DNA of 64,000 nucleotides from CAJXYS01 sp913063035 (GTDB lineage: Bacteria; Pseudomonadota; Alphaproteobacteria; Rhodobacterales; Rhodobacteraceae), in NCBI RefSeq assembly GCF_050586465.1, contig NZ_JBOCEG010000005.1:1-64000 (forward strand), in the 5' to 3' direction. Within the stretch, counting starts at the first letter, position 1; the number at the start of each line of letters is the position of its first letter. The translations under genes were made by a program, and so were the position numbers. Below are positions 37,460-45,776 of this stretch, in pieces. The notes beneath the pieces are model-generated. The model made no database searches, had not been told where the DNA came from, and saw nothing but the letters and a program-made list of their open reading frames with translations.

Positions 37460-37543
37460 GCAGAGCGGCGCGGAATTGGCCCTTCGCGTCAAGACGTCAG
37501 TTGAAAGCCGGCGCAACGGATGCCGGCTGTCAGGAGCTTGCAG

Positions 37544-39142
37544 ATGACAGAAGGACGCGTGAATCCAACCCAGTCGTTGGAAGCCCAGGGCATGTCGGAG
37601 CTGGGCACCGTCTATTACAACCTCATCGAGCCAGATCTCGTCTCCGAAGCGGTCCGCCGCGGCGAGGGAACGCTTGGCCAGGGCGGCACCCTTCTCGTGA
37701 CCACCGGCAAGCACACCGGGCGCTCGCCAAGGGACAAGTTCGTGGTCGAGACCGCGAACGTCGCCGGCGACATCTGGTGGGAGAACAACGCGCCCATGGC
37801 GCCGGACGCCTTCGACCGGCTGCATGACGACATGATCGCGCACATGAAGGGCCGCGACTATTTCGTACAGGATCTCTATGCCGGCGCCGACCCGACGCAC
37901 CGTCTCGACGTGCGCGTGGTGACGGAACTCGCCTGGCACGGGCTCTTCATCCGCCACCTGCTGCGCCGTCCCGAACGCGCCGAACTCGACGGGTTCGTGC
38001 CGGAATTCACCATCATCAACTGCCCGTCCTTCTCGGCCGATCCCGACCGCCATGGCTGCCGCAGCGAGACCGTGATCGCGCTGAACTTCGAGAAGAACAT
38101 GATCCTGATCGGCGGGAGCCAATACGCCGGCGAGAACAAGAAATCGGTCTTCTCGGCGCTGAACTACCTGCTGCCGGAAAAGGGCGTCATGCCGATGCAC
38201 TGCTCGGCCAATCACGCCCCGGACAACCCGGCCGACACGGCGGTGTTCTTCGGCCTGTCCGGCACCGGCAAGACGACGCTTTCGGCCGATCCGGCGCGCG
38301 TCCTGATCGGCGACGACGAGCACGGCTGGTCGGAGCGCGGCACGTTCAACTTCGAGGGCGGCTGCTACGCCAAGACCATCAGCCTCAGCGCCGAGGCCGA
38401 GCCCGAGATCTATGCCACGACGCAGAAATTCGCGACCGTGATCGAGAACATGGTCTACGATCCCGAGACCAAGGATCTCGACTTCGAGGATGACTCGCTG
38501 ACGGCGAACATGCGCTGCGCCTACCCGCTGCACTACATCTCGAACGCCTCCGACACGGCGCTTGGCGGGCATCCGCGCAACATCATCATGCTGACCTGCG
38601 ACGCCTTCGGCGTGCTGCCCCCGATCGCGCGGTTGACCCCGGCGCAGGCGATGTATCACTTCCTGTCGGGCTTCACCTCGAAGGTGGCCGGCACCGAGCG
38701 CGGCGTGACCGAACCCGAGCCGACCTTCTCCACCTGTTTCGGCGCTCCCTTCATGCCGCGCCGGCCCGAGGTCTACGGCAAGCTTCTGCGCGACAAGATC
38801 GCCCGCCACGGCGCGACCTGCTGGCTGGTCAATACCGGCTGGACCGGCGGCGCCTACGGCACCGGCTCGCGGATGCCGATCAAGGCCACCCGCGCGCTGC
38901 TGTCGGCGGCGCTCGACGGCTCTCTGGCCGATGCCACGTTCCGCAAGGATCCGAATTTCGGGTTCGAGGTTCCGATCGAGGTCGAGGACGTGGCCGATAT
39001 CCTGCTCGACCCGCGCCGGACCTGGGAAGACCAGGGCGCCTATGACGCGCAGGCCCGTAAGCTGGTGCAGATGTTCGCCGACAACTTCGCGCAGTACGAG
39101 GCCCATATCGACGACGACGTGAAGGCCGTGGCGATCGGCTGA
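37544..39142 (+). CDS. pckA: Phosphoenolpyruvate carboxykinase (ATP)
   Basis: 532 residues; converts oxaloacetate and ATP to PEP, CO2 and ADP, the first step of gluconeogenesis from C4 acids. Kinase loop GLSGTGKTTLS near residue 240, FNFEGGCYAKTI, the N-terminal substrate region GKHTGRSPRDKFVV and TGWTGGAYGTGSRMPI near 440. ATG 37544 follows CAGGAG. It is the divergent partner of chvI, as in other Alphaproteobacteria, where ChvG/ChvI controls it. Makes metabolic sense with ethylmalonyl-CoA pathway genes in the window. Confidence 0.97.
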   Translation: MTEGRVNPTQSLEAQGMSELGTVYYNLIEPDLVSEAVRRGEGTLGQGGTLLVTTGKHTGRSPRDKFVVETANVAGDIWWENNAPMAPDAFDRLHDDMIAHMKGRDYFVQDLYAGADPTHRLDVRVVTELAWHGLFIRHLLRRPERAELDGFVPEFTIINCPSFSADPDRHGCRSETVIALNFEKNMILIGGSQYAGENKKSVFSALNYLLPEKGVMPMHCSANHAPDNPADTAVFFGLSGTGKTTLSADPARVLIGDDEHGWSERGTFNFEGGCYAKTISLSAEAEPEIYATTQKFATVIENMVYDPETKDLDFEDDSLTANMRCAYPLHYISNASDTALGGHPRNIIMLTCDAFGVLPPIARLTPAQAMYHFLSGFTSKVAGTERGVTEPEPTFSTCFGAPFMPRRPEVYGKLLRDKIARHGATCWLVNTGWTGGAYGTGSRMPIKATRALLSAALDGSLADATFRKDPNFGFEVPIEVEDVADILLDPRRTWEDQGAYDAQARKLVQMFADNFAQYEAHIDDDVKAVAIG

Positions 39143-39150
39143 CGGCCGGC

Positions 39151-39172
39151 GCCCCCGCAGCCCGGCGGGGGC
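39151..39172. terminator. GC-rich stem-loop between converging pckA and permease genes
   Basis: GCCCCCGC (39151-39158), loop AGCCCG, GCGGGGGC (39165-39172): perfect 8-bp stem in the 33-bp gap between converging stops. No T tract follows on either strand, so it may need Rho or act only as a barrier. Confidence 0.45.
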
Positions 39173-39175
39173 CCT

Positions 39176-39943
39176 CTAGCCGAGGAAGGCGCGGCGGATC
39201 AGGTTCAGCCCGGCGACCGCCAGGACGATCAGCATGACCCGGCGGAACACCACGATGTCGATCCGGTCATGCAGCCGGAACCCGACCCATAGCCCCGCCA
39301 GCCCCGGCAGGATCAGCAGCGCCGAAAACGGGATTGTGGCTGCATTCAGGATGCCGGAGTTCAGATGGGCGACGGCCAGGAAAAACGACCCCAGCAGGTA
39401 GCACACGCCCTGTGCCCGCACCAGTTCGGCCTTCGGCATGTCGAGCGACAGGAAATAGGCGACGACCGCCGGCCCCCAGCTGCCCGACACCCCGCCGAAG
39501 AATCCCGCGATCAAGGCCGCGGCAATTTCGCTCAGCCGGCGGTACCGCACCGGGAAGACGAGCTTGCGGCCCGAAAGCTCGATCAGCGCGTAGCTGAGCA
39601 CCGGGATCCCCATCAATGCGTAGAACAGCTCTTTCGGCAACGCGGTCACGGTCTGGGCCACGACGAGGATCGTCGCCACCAGGATCAGGTTCAGGCGCCA
39701 GAAATCCCGGAAGGTCGACAGCGCCGCCGCCAGGCCACCCTTCAGAGACTGCGCGACATTGGTCACCAGGGTCGGCAGGATCAGCCCCGCCAGCGCCAGT
39801 TCCGGCGACAGGAAGGAGCCGAGTCCGCTGAGGATGATCATCGGCATCGCGAAACCGACGACCCCCTTCACCACGCCGGCCAGAACGGCCACGAGCAGCG
39901 CCAGGCCGAGCATCGAGGGGTCCGTGACGGCCAGTCCGCTCAT
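39176..39943 (-). CDS. TauE/SafE (TSUP) family permease
   Basis: 255-residue inner-membrane protein with eight or so hydrophobic segments. N-terminal half GVVKGVVGFAMPMIILSGLG and C-terminal GFFGGVSGSWGPAVVAYFL carry the repeated Gly-rich motifs of the TSUP family, which exports sulfite, sulfoacetate or similar organosulfonates. Substrate not readable. Single gene; converges on pckA and is divergent from the methylsuccinyl-CoA dehydrogenase gene. Confidence 0.85.
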   Translation of the reverse strand: MSGLAVTDPSMLGLALLVAVLAGVVKGVVGFAMPMIILSGLGSFLSPELALAGLILPTLVTNVAQSLKGGLAAALSTFRDFWRLNLILVATILVVAQTVTALPKELFYALMGIPVLSYALIELSGRKLVFPVRYRRLSEIAAALIAGFFGGVSGSWGPAVVAYFLSLDMPKAELVRAQGVCYLLGSFFLAVAHLNSGILNAATIPFSALLILPGLAGLWVGFRLHDRIDIVVFRRVMLIVLAVAGLNLIRRAFLG

Positions 39944-40018
39944 GCGGCGGTCCGACCATTGACGGCGACAGCTGCAGGGACATATTTGTGCGCTGGAAAA
40001 TCAGGAACGGCAGTTTTA

Positions 40019-40047
40019 TTGCGCTGCATGTGCGAAACCGATATAGG
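40019..40047 (+). promoter_or_regulatory. Possible promoter of the methylsuccinyl-CoA dehydrogenase gene
   Basis: TTGCGC (40019-40024) and TATAGG (40042-40047) are 17 bp apart. Each matches the sigma-70 consensus only partly (three and four of six). Transcription would begin near 40054, 28 bases before the GTG start. The -35 lies inside TGCGCTGCATGT, words that recur upstream of mcl1. Confidence 0.4.
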
Positions 40048-40081
40048 CGGTGCAGCATAACCGAGACAGGAGGGCCGACTC

Positions 40082-41782
40082 GTGCCGCATGATGGACAGG
40101 ACAAGCAGATGACTGCCGGGAAGGCAAGCGAGGGGGCGCTTCTGCCCGACCTGCTGAAACTGACCGGTGCGGCCATCGCCCCCGCCGAAACGCTGCTGGA
40201 CCGCGCCACCGAAGGGCTGCGCGCGGAGGTGAGCGAGGGTGACCGGGTCTCGGGCCGGCTGCTGGAGGAAAACCAGGTCGCGGCGCACGGGCTGGCCTGG
40301 CTGGCCACCTACGTGGAATCGCTGCGCCAGATGCAGGGCTGGGCCGAACGGCTGGAGGCCGAGGGCCGGTTCGGCGAGATCGAGCAGCTGATCCACCAGA
40401 TCGCCTTCGGCGAGTATCTCTGGCAGATCTATGGCGGCATCCCGATGAGCCAGGGCGAGATCCTGCGCCCGCAGGACATCGGCCTGACCCAGGATGACCA
40501 GCGCCTGCTGACGACGCCCGAGGTGATGGCCCTCACCCAGGCGGGCAACACCGCGGCCGCGCGCGCCCGGCTCGTCGCACTGATGCAGGACCAGACGGCG
40601 AATGCGACCTTCGGCGCCTCGGGACTCGACGAGGAACTCGAGATGATCCGCGAGCAGTTCCGCCGCTTCTCCGATGACCGGATCGCCCCGCATGCCCATG
40701 AGTGGCACCTGAAGGACGAGCTGATCCCGATGGAGATCATCACCGAGATGGCCGAACTCGGCGTCTTCGGGCTGACGATCCCGGAAGAATACGGCGGGCT
40801 GGGCCTGTCCAAGGCGTCGATGTGCGTCGTCTCCGAGGAACTGTCGCGCGGCTATATCGGCGTGGGCTCGCTCGGGACCCGCTCCGAGATCGCGGCGGAG
40901 CTTATCCTGTGCGGCGGCACCGAAGAGCAGAAGACGCGGTGGCTGCCGGGGATTGCCAGCGCGGAAATCCTGCCGACGGCGGTCTTCACCGAACCCAATA
41001 CCGGCTCGGACCTCGGCAGCCTGCGCACCCGCGCGGTCAAGGACGGCGACGATTACCTCGTGACCGGCAACAAGACCTGGATCACGCATGCCGCGCGGAC
41101 CCATGTCATGACGCTTCTGGCGCGGACCGATCCGCAGACCAGCGATTACAAGGGACTCAGCATGTTCCTGGCCGAGAAGACGCCGGGCGACGACGCGCAC
41201 CCCTTCCCCGATGACGGGATCAGCGGCGGCGAGATCGAAGTGCTCGGCTATCGCGGGATGAAGGAATACGAGCTCGGCTTCGACGGGTTCCGCGTGAAGG
41301 GCGACAACCTGCTCGGCGGCGCGGAGGGCCAGGGCTTCAAGCAGCTGATGCAGACCTTCGAGTCGGCGCGCATCCAGACCGCCGCGCGCGCCGTCGGCGT
41401 GGCGCAGTCGGCGCTCGACGTGGGCCTGCGCTACGCGCTCGACCGCAAGCAGTTCGGCAAGCCGCTGATCGCTTTCCCGCGTGTCGCGGGCAAGCTGGCA
41501 ATGATGGCCGTCGAGATCATGGTGGCGCGCCAGCTCACCTATTTCTCGGCCCGCGAGAAGGACGAGGAGCGGCGCTGCGACCTCGAGGCCGGGATGGCCA
41601 AGCTCCTGGGCGCCCGCGTGGCCTGGGCGGCGGCCGACAACGCCCTCCAGATCCATGGCGGCAACGGCTTCGCGCTGGAATACCCGGTCAGCCGGATCCT
41701 GGCGGACTCGCGCATCCTCAACATCTTCGAGGGTGCGGCAGAGATCCAGGCACAGGTCATCGCGCGCCGCCTGCTCGGCTGA
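40082..41782 (+). CDS. mcd: (2S)-Methylsuccinyl-CoA dehydrogenase
   Basis: 566-residue acyl-CoA dehydrogenase with an N-terminal extension of about 170 residues, the mark of Mcd. It oxidises methylsuccinyl-CoA to mesaconyl-CoA in the ethylmalonyl-CoA pathway of acetate assimilation. The extension includes AHGLAWLATYVESLRQM and GGIPMSQGEILRPQDIGL, which resemble R. sphaeroides Mcd as I recall it. Dehydrogenase part: FGLTIPEEYGGLGLSKAS, FTEPNTGSDLGSLRTRAV, and C-terminal LQIHGGNGFALEYPVSRIL. GTG 40082 has AGGAGG; ATG 40109 is an alternative. Electrons likely go to EtfBA. Confidence 0.9.
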   Translation: MPHDGQDKQMTAGKASEGALLPDLLKLTGAAIAPAETLLDRATEGLRAEVSEGDRVSGRLLEENQVAAHGLAWLATYVESLRQMQGWAERLEAEGRFGEIEQLIHQIAFGEYLWQIYGGIPMSQGEILRPQDIGLTQDDQRLLTTPEVMALTQAGNTAAARARLVALMQDQTANATFGASGLDEELEMIREQFRRFSDDRIAPHAHEWHLKDELIPMEIITEMAELGVFGLTIPEEYGGLGLSKASMCVVSEELSRGYIGVGSLGTRSEIAAELILCGGTEEQKTRWLPGIASAEILPTAVFTEPNTGSDLGSLRTRAVKDGDDYLVTGNKTWITHAARTHVMTLLARTDPQTSDYKGLSMFLAEKTPGDDAHPFPDDGISGGEIEVLGYRGMKEYELGFDGFRVKGDNLLGGAEGQGFKQLMQTFESARIQTAARAVGVAQSALDVGLRYALDRKQFGKPLIAFPRVAGKLAMMAVEIMVARQLTYFSAREKDEERRCDLEAGMAKLLGARVAWAAADNALQIHGGNGFALEYPVSRILADSRILNIFEGAAEIQAQVIARRLLG

Positions 41783-41787
41783 GGCCC

Positions 41788-42525
41788 CTAGCGCGCGCCG
41801 CCCGCGGCGCGTCGTTCCATCAGTCGGGCGAAGCGGTGGCGTGCCTCGGGCAGCGGGCGCTCGCCCAGCGCCGGCGCAAGCCACGTGTCGAGGAAATGCC
41901 CCGTCATCCGCAGCCCCGCCGCGACATCGCCCGTGCGCGCGGGCGCCCCGAAGAGACAGCCGGGCAGGGGCAGGAGCTTCTCCGCCCAGTCCCCGGCCCC
42001 GGCGGCGCTGACCGCGCGGCCGGATTTCGGCGACACGTAGATCAGGCCCTCCGTCGCCCCGGTGACCGCGCAGGCCGTCAGGTCGGGGCCGAAGCCCATC
42101 TCCTCCAGCAGCGCCAGTTCCCAGCGCAGGTAGTCCACCGTCCAGTCCCGCGTCTCACCAAGCGCGTCGAGGAGTGCGCAGCTGCGCAGGTAGAGCGCCG
42201 GATGCGGCGCGCGTTCGGGCAGGGTGAAGGCCAGCAGCGCACAGACCGACGCCAGCGCCGAGAGCGCGGCGCGGTCGCCCATGACCCGCCCGGCGCGCAT
42301 CTTGACCGGCTCGGCCCGGTAGCTGCCGATATGGTCCTCCAGCCGGGCGCGCCAGTCGAGCGCGAGCTGTGTGCCCGGCTGCAGGGCCGGCGCCATCCTG
42401 CGCGAGGTCGCGCCGCGCAGCAGCCCCGCGTGGCGGCCGTGCCCGGCGGTGAAGACCTCCAGGATCGCGGAGGTCTCGCCATGCTTCCGGGTCGTCAGCA
42501 GGATGCCTTCGTCACGCCATTCCAT
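41788..42525 (-). CDS. recO: DNA repair protein RecO
   Basis: 245 residues; helps RecF and RecR load RecA at single-strand gaps. N-terminal OB fold WRDEGILLTTRKHGETSAIL, then LRGATSRRMAPALQPGTQL. The helical middle has YLRWELALLEEMGFGPDLTAC, typical of the family, but few of the zinc-finger cysteines remain. Near the end of the lepB-rnc-era-DUF1491 series. Ends five bases from mcd, converging. Confidence 0.93.
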   Translation of the reverse strand: MEWRDEGILLTTRKHGETSAILEVFTAGHGRHAGLLRGATSRRMAPALQPGTQLALDWRARLEDHIGSYRAEPVKMRAGRVMGDRAALSALASVCALLAFTLPERAPHPALYLRSCALLDALGETRDWTVDYLRWELALLEEMGFGPDLTACAVTGATEGLIYVSPKSGRAVSAAGAGDWAEKLLPLPGCLFGAPARTGDVAAGLRMTGHFLDTWLAPALGERPLPEARHRFARLMERRAAGGAR

Positions 42526-42534
42526 GGATCAGCG

Positions 42535-42870
42535 CTAGCCGGAAAGGCCCGGCTCGTCCAGAAGGTGGCGCCCGGCGCGGTCCTCGATCTCGACGACCCA
42601 GAGATCGGGGTCGAACCCCTTCTGCCGGGCGACGGCCGCATCGACGCCGGCCTCGTCCCCCTCGGCCAGCACCACCCAGGCACGGTCGCCGGTCATCAGG
42701 TCGAAACTGCGCTGATAGGCGGTTGCCCGCCCGTCCAGCGTGGCGAGTTTCACCAGCACCGCGCCCGCCGTCGGGTCGCCCTTCTCGGCGATGAAGGCGG
42801 GGATACCCGCCTGCTGCAGCCGCGCGAGATAGGCGCGGACCCAGAAATCGGCGGTGAGCCGGGCGCTCAT
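42535..42870 (-). CDS. DUF1491 family protein
   Basis: 111-residue small protein with MSARLTADFWVRAYLARLQQ at the start and GFDPDLWVVEIEDRAGRHLL near the end; both are typical of DUF1491, an alphaproteobacterial family without known function. Its ATG overlaps the era stop (ATGA), and recO follows ten bases later, so it is embedded in the rnc-era-recO operon. Placement hints at RNA or DNA maintenance, but that is only context. Confidence 0.85.
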   Translation of the reverse strand: MSARLTADFWVRAYLARLQQAGIPAFIAEKGDPTAGAVLVKLATLDGRATAYQRSFDLMTGDRAWVVLAEGDEAGVDAAVARQKGFDPDLWVVEIEDRAGRHLLDEPGLSG

Positions 42871-43781
42871 GCGCCCCCGTCGTTGAAATCGAGGCCCATC
42901 TCGGCGTAGCGCTCGGCCTCTTCCAGCCAGCCGGGCCGAACCTTGACCTGCAGGAAAAGATGGACCTTGCGTCCGAGGAATTCCTCGAGTTCGGCCCGGG
43001 CCGCCTGGCCGACGGCCTTGATCGTCTCGCCACGGTGGCCAAGGACGATGCCCTTGTGGCCGTCACGCGCGACGTAGACGACCTGGTCGATACGGGTCGA
43101 GCCGTCCTTGCGGTCTTCCCAACTCTCGGTCTCGACGGTCAGCTGGTAGGGCAGTTCCTGGTGCAGCCGGAGCGTCAGTTTCTCGCGCGTGATCTCGGCC
43201 GCGATCATCCGCATCGGCAGATCGGCGATCTGGTCCTCGGGATAGAGCCACGGGCCTTCCGGCATCTCCTGGGCCAGCCAGCGGCGCAGGTCGTCGACCC
43301 CGTGGCCTTTCTCGGCCGAAATCATGAAGGTCTCGGCGAAGTCGAACCGCGCGTTGAGCGCCTGTGTCAGCTCCAGCAGCGCCGGCGCCTTCACCCGGTC
43401 GATCTTGTTGATCGCGAGCGCCACGCTGCGCCCCTGCCCGATCTCCTGCAGCCGCTCGAGGATCGCCTCGACGCCCGGCGTGATGCCACGATGCGCCTCG
43501 ATCATGAGCACGACCACGTCGGCATCCGCCGCCCCGCCCCAGGCGGCGGCGACCATGGCCCGATCGAGCCGCCGGCGCGGCGCGAACAGGCCCGGCGTGT
43601 CCACGAAAACGATCTGGCTGTCCCCCTCGATCGCAACGCCCCGGATGCGCGCGCGGGTCGTTTGCACCTTGTGGGTCACGATGGACACCTTGGCGCCGAC
43701 CATGCGGTTGAGCAGCGTGGATTTGCCGGCGTTCGGCTCGCCGATCAGGGCGACGAAGCCCGCGCGTGTCGTCTCAGCCAT
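42867..43781 (-). CDS. era: GTPase Era
   Basis: 304 residues; essential Ras-like GTPase that binds 16S rRNA in 30S assembly. G1 IGEPNAGKSTLLNRMV, G2 THKVQTTRARIRG, G3 FVDTPGLF, G4 INKIDRV, G5 ISAEKGHG; C-terminal KH domain has GHKGIVLGHRGETIKAVG. ATG 43781 overlaps the end of rnc by eight bases and gives MAETTRAGFVAL. Core of the lepB-rnc-era-recO operon. Confidence 0.96.
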   Translation of the reverse strand: MAETTRAGFVALIGEPNAGKSTLLNRMVGAKVSIVTHKVQTTRARIRGVAIEGDSQIVFVDTPGLFAPRRRLDRAMVAAAWGGAADADVVVLMIEAHRGITPGVEAILERLQEIGQGRSVALAINKIDRVKAPALLELTQALNARFDFAETFMISAEKGHGVDDLRRWLAQEMPEGPWLYPEDQIADLPMRMIAAEITREKLTLRLHQELPYQLTVETESWEDRKDGSTRIDQVVYVARDGHKGIVLGHRGETIKAVGQAARAELEEFLGRKVHLFLQVKVRPGWLEEAERYAEMGLDFNDGGA

Positions 43782-44463
43782 GCGTGGCCTCCATACGGTC
43801 CAGAAGCGCGCGGGCGGCGGCCTGCTGCGCCTGGCGCTTCGAAGGGGCGGCGGCGCTTTCGGCCTCGCCGGTGTCGAGCCGGGCCTCGATCGTGAACACC
43901 GGCGCATGGTCGGGGCCGCTGCGCTCCAGCTCGGTATAGACCGGCGGCTTCTGGCCGCGCGCCTGCGCCCATTCCTGCAACGCGGTCTTGGGGTCGCGCG
44001 CATCGGCCTCGACCCGCGCGATCCGGTCGCCCCACAGCCGCAGCACCAGAGCCTTGGCCGCGGCGAAGCCACCGTCGAGGTAGACCGCGGCGATCACCGC
44101 CTCCATCGCGTCGGCCAGCAGCGCCTCCTTGCGGCGGCCACCGGACATCATCTCGGACCGGCCGAGTTTCAGCACCGCGCCCAGCTCGAAGGCCTGGGCC
44201 ACCTCGGCACAGGTCTCCTTGCGCACGAGGGTGTTGAAGCGCGGCGCAAGCAGCCCCTCGGGCGCCTCCGGGTCATGTTCCAGCAGCGCCTCGGCCATGA
44301 CCAGCCCCAGCACCCGGTCGCCGAGGAATTCCAGCCGCTGGTTGTCGGGCCGCGCCGGCGTCGAGATCGAGGCATGCGTCACCGCCTCGGCCAGCAGTTC
44401 CGGCCTGTGAAAGTCATGCCCGATCCGGCGGGCGAAGGCCTGGAGTTCGGCGGAAAGCTTCAC
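43774..44463 (-). CDS. rnc: Ribonuclease III
   Basis: 229 residues; cleaves double-stranded RNA in rRNA and mRNA maturation. Catalytic signature RLEFLGDRVLGLVMAEAL near residue 38, second acidic block ADAMEAVIAAVYLDGGF; dsRNA-binding domain from about 155 (DPKTALQEWAQARGQKPPVY), with AAPSKRQAQQAAARALL at the end. Start is a GTG at 44463 that overlaps the lepB stop as GTGA; no ATG fits the family N-terminus. Confidence 0.94.
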   Translation of the reverse strand: MKLSAELQAFARRIGHDFHRPELLAEAVTHASISTPARPDNQRLEFLGDRVLGLVMAEALLEHDPEAPEGLLAPRFNTLVRKETCAEVAQAFELGAVLKLGRSEMMSGGRRKEALLADAMEAVIAAVYLDGGFAAAKALVLRLWGDRIARVEADARDPKTALQEWAQARGQKPPVYTELERSGPDHAPVFTIEARLDTGEAESAAAPSKRQAQQAAARALLDRMEATHG

Positions 44464-45248
44464 TCGATCCCCTCGAAGAACCGGTCCGCGCGCCAGGTCC
44501 AGAAGGCCAGCATCGAGCTGCCCGCCGAAGAGAACATGACCCGGTCGGCCCGGCCGATCAGGTTCTCGAAGGGCACCATGCCGACGCCCCCCACGGCCTG
44601 CGCGAAGCGGCTGTCCTGGCTGTTGTCGCGGTTGTCGCCCATGAAGAAGTAATGCCCCTCGGGCACCTCGAAGACCGGCGTGTCGTCGCCGAAGCCGCCC
44701 GTCTCGATATTCAGCACCGCGTGTTCGGCGCCGTTGGGAAGCGTCTCGATGAAACGCGGCTTCACGCATTCCCCACCCAGGCCCACCGGCGCGTTGGCGC
44801 AGCGCGGCATGTGGCCCACGGGACCCTGGCGCTCGAAGGTTTCCACGAACTCGCCGGCCGGGGTCAGCGGCACCTGCGCGTCATTGAGGAACAGGACCCC
44901 GTTGCGCATCTGCACGGTATCGCCGGGCAGCCCGATCAGCCGCTTGATGAAATCGCTTCCGTTGACCGGGTGGCGAAACACCACCACGTCGCCGCGCTCG
45001 GGCTCGGAGGCGAGGATACGGCCCGGGATCGGGCAGAGCGACCAGGGGCAGGAATGCTGCGAATAGCCGTAGGCCATCTTGTTGACGAAGAGGAAATCGC
45101 CGATCAGCAGCGTGTCCTTCATCGAACCCGACGGAATCCAGAACGGCTGGAAGAACAGCGTCCGGATCACCCCCGCCAGGAGCAGCGCGTAGACCACGGT
45201 CTTGACCGTCTCCATCAGCCCGCCCTGGGCCTTTTCCTTGGTCGTCAT
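44460..45248 (-). CDS. lepB: Signal peptidase I
   Basis: 262 residues; membrane protease that removes Sec signal peptides. Catalytic S42 in WIPSGSMKDTLLIGDF and lysine K102 in GSDFIKRLIGLPGD; C-terminal box FMGDNRDNSQDSR. One N-terminal membrane helix, about 13-33. Overlaps rnc (GTGA). In Rhodobacterales the acpS-lepB-rnc-era order is standard. Confidence 0.96.
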   Translation of the reverse strand: MTTKEKAQGGLMETVKTVVYALLLAGVIRTLFFQPFWIPSGSMKDTLLIGDFLFVNKMAYGYSQHSCPWSLCPIPGRILASEPERGDVVVFRHPVNGSDFIKRLIGLPGDTVQMRNGVLFLNDAQVPLTPAGEFVETFERQGPVGHMPRCANAPVGLGGECVKPRFIETLPNGAEHAVLNIETGGFGDDTPVFEVPEGHYFFMGDNRDNSQDSRFAQAVGGVGMVPFENLIGRADRVMFSSAGSSMLAFWTWRADRFFEGIE

Positions 45249-45302
45249 GGGGTATCCTGCCTGTTCATGTCCCGGGCTTCATGATCGCTGGGCGGGGGGG
45301 AG

Positions 45303-45743
45303 TCAAGTTTCCGCGGCACGGGGTGTGCCGGACGGGCGGCGGCCCTCCGACGGGCGCGCCTCGATCACCACGAAGGCCTGCGCCCAGGGATGATCGTCGG
45401 TCAGCGTGACGTGGATGATCGCCTCGTGGCCGGGCGGCGTCATCTCGGCCAGCCGATCGGCGGCCCAGCCGGTCACATGCATCACGGGCTGGCCCGTCTC
45501 GAGGTTGCTGACCGCCATGTCCTTCCAGGCGATCCCCATCCGCAACCCGGTGCCGAGCGCCTTGGAACACGCTTCCTTGGCGGCCCAGCGCTTGGCGTAG
45601 GTTCCGGGCGTGTCGGCGCGGCGCTCCGCCTTGCGCTGCTCGGTCTCGGTGAAGACCCGCCTGCGGAAGCGGTCGCCGAAACGGTCGAGCGTGCGCTCGA
45701 TCCGCTCGATATTGGCGAGGTCGGTGCCGATGCCGAGGATCAT
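45303..45743 (-). CDS. acpS: Holo-[acyl-carrier-protein] synthase
   Basis: 146 residues; transfers phosphopantetheine from CoA to ACP. Metal Asp in ILGIGTDLANIERIE at residue 8, Glu and Lys in RWAAKEACSKALGTGLRMGI, and C-terminal VTLTDDHPWAQAFVVIEA. A tail of about 15 residues (RPSEGRRPSGTPR) makes it slightly longer than usual. Lies between pdxJ and lepB. Confidence 0.94.
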   Translation of the reverse strand: MILGIGTDLANIERIERTLDRFGDRFRRRVFTETEQRKAERRADTPGTYAKRWAAKEACSKALGTGLRMGIAWKDMAVSNLETGQPVMHVTGWAADRLAEMTPPGHEAIIHVTLTDDHPWAQAFVVIEARPSEGRRPSGTPRAAET

Positions 45744-45776
45744 CGCCGCCCCCTCAGCCAGACGCGGGGCCGGGCA

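Larger units (their letters stand above)
37214..37543. promoter_or_regulatory. Intergenic control region between chvI and pckA
   Basis: 330 bp without a gene, clearly more AT-rich than its surroundings, presumably holding both divergent promoters. Contents: three overlapping palindromes at 37317-37344; a separate inverted repeat at 37440-37459; and a 7-bp stem just before the pckA ribosome site (AGCCGGC 37506-37512, GCCGGCT 37522-37528). No convincing -35/-10 pair could be chosen by eye; TATACG at 37429-37434 is a weak -10 candidate for pckA. Confidence 0.6.

Noticed and set aside
37448..39106. Minus-strand open frame of about 552 codons opposite pckA
   Set aside because: pckA is unambiguous; the antisense translation has no family resemblance.
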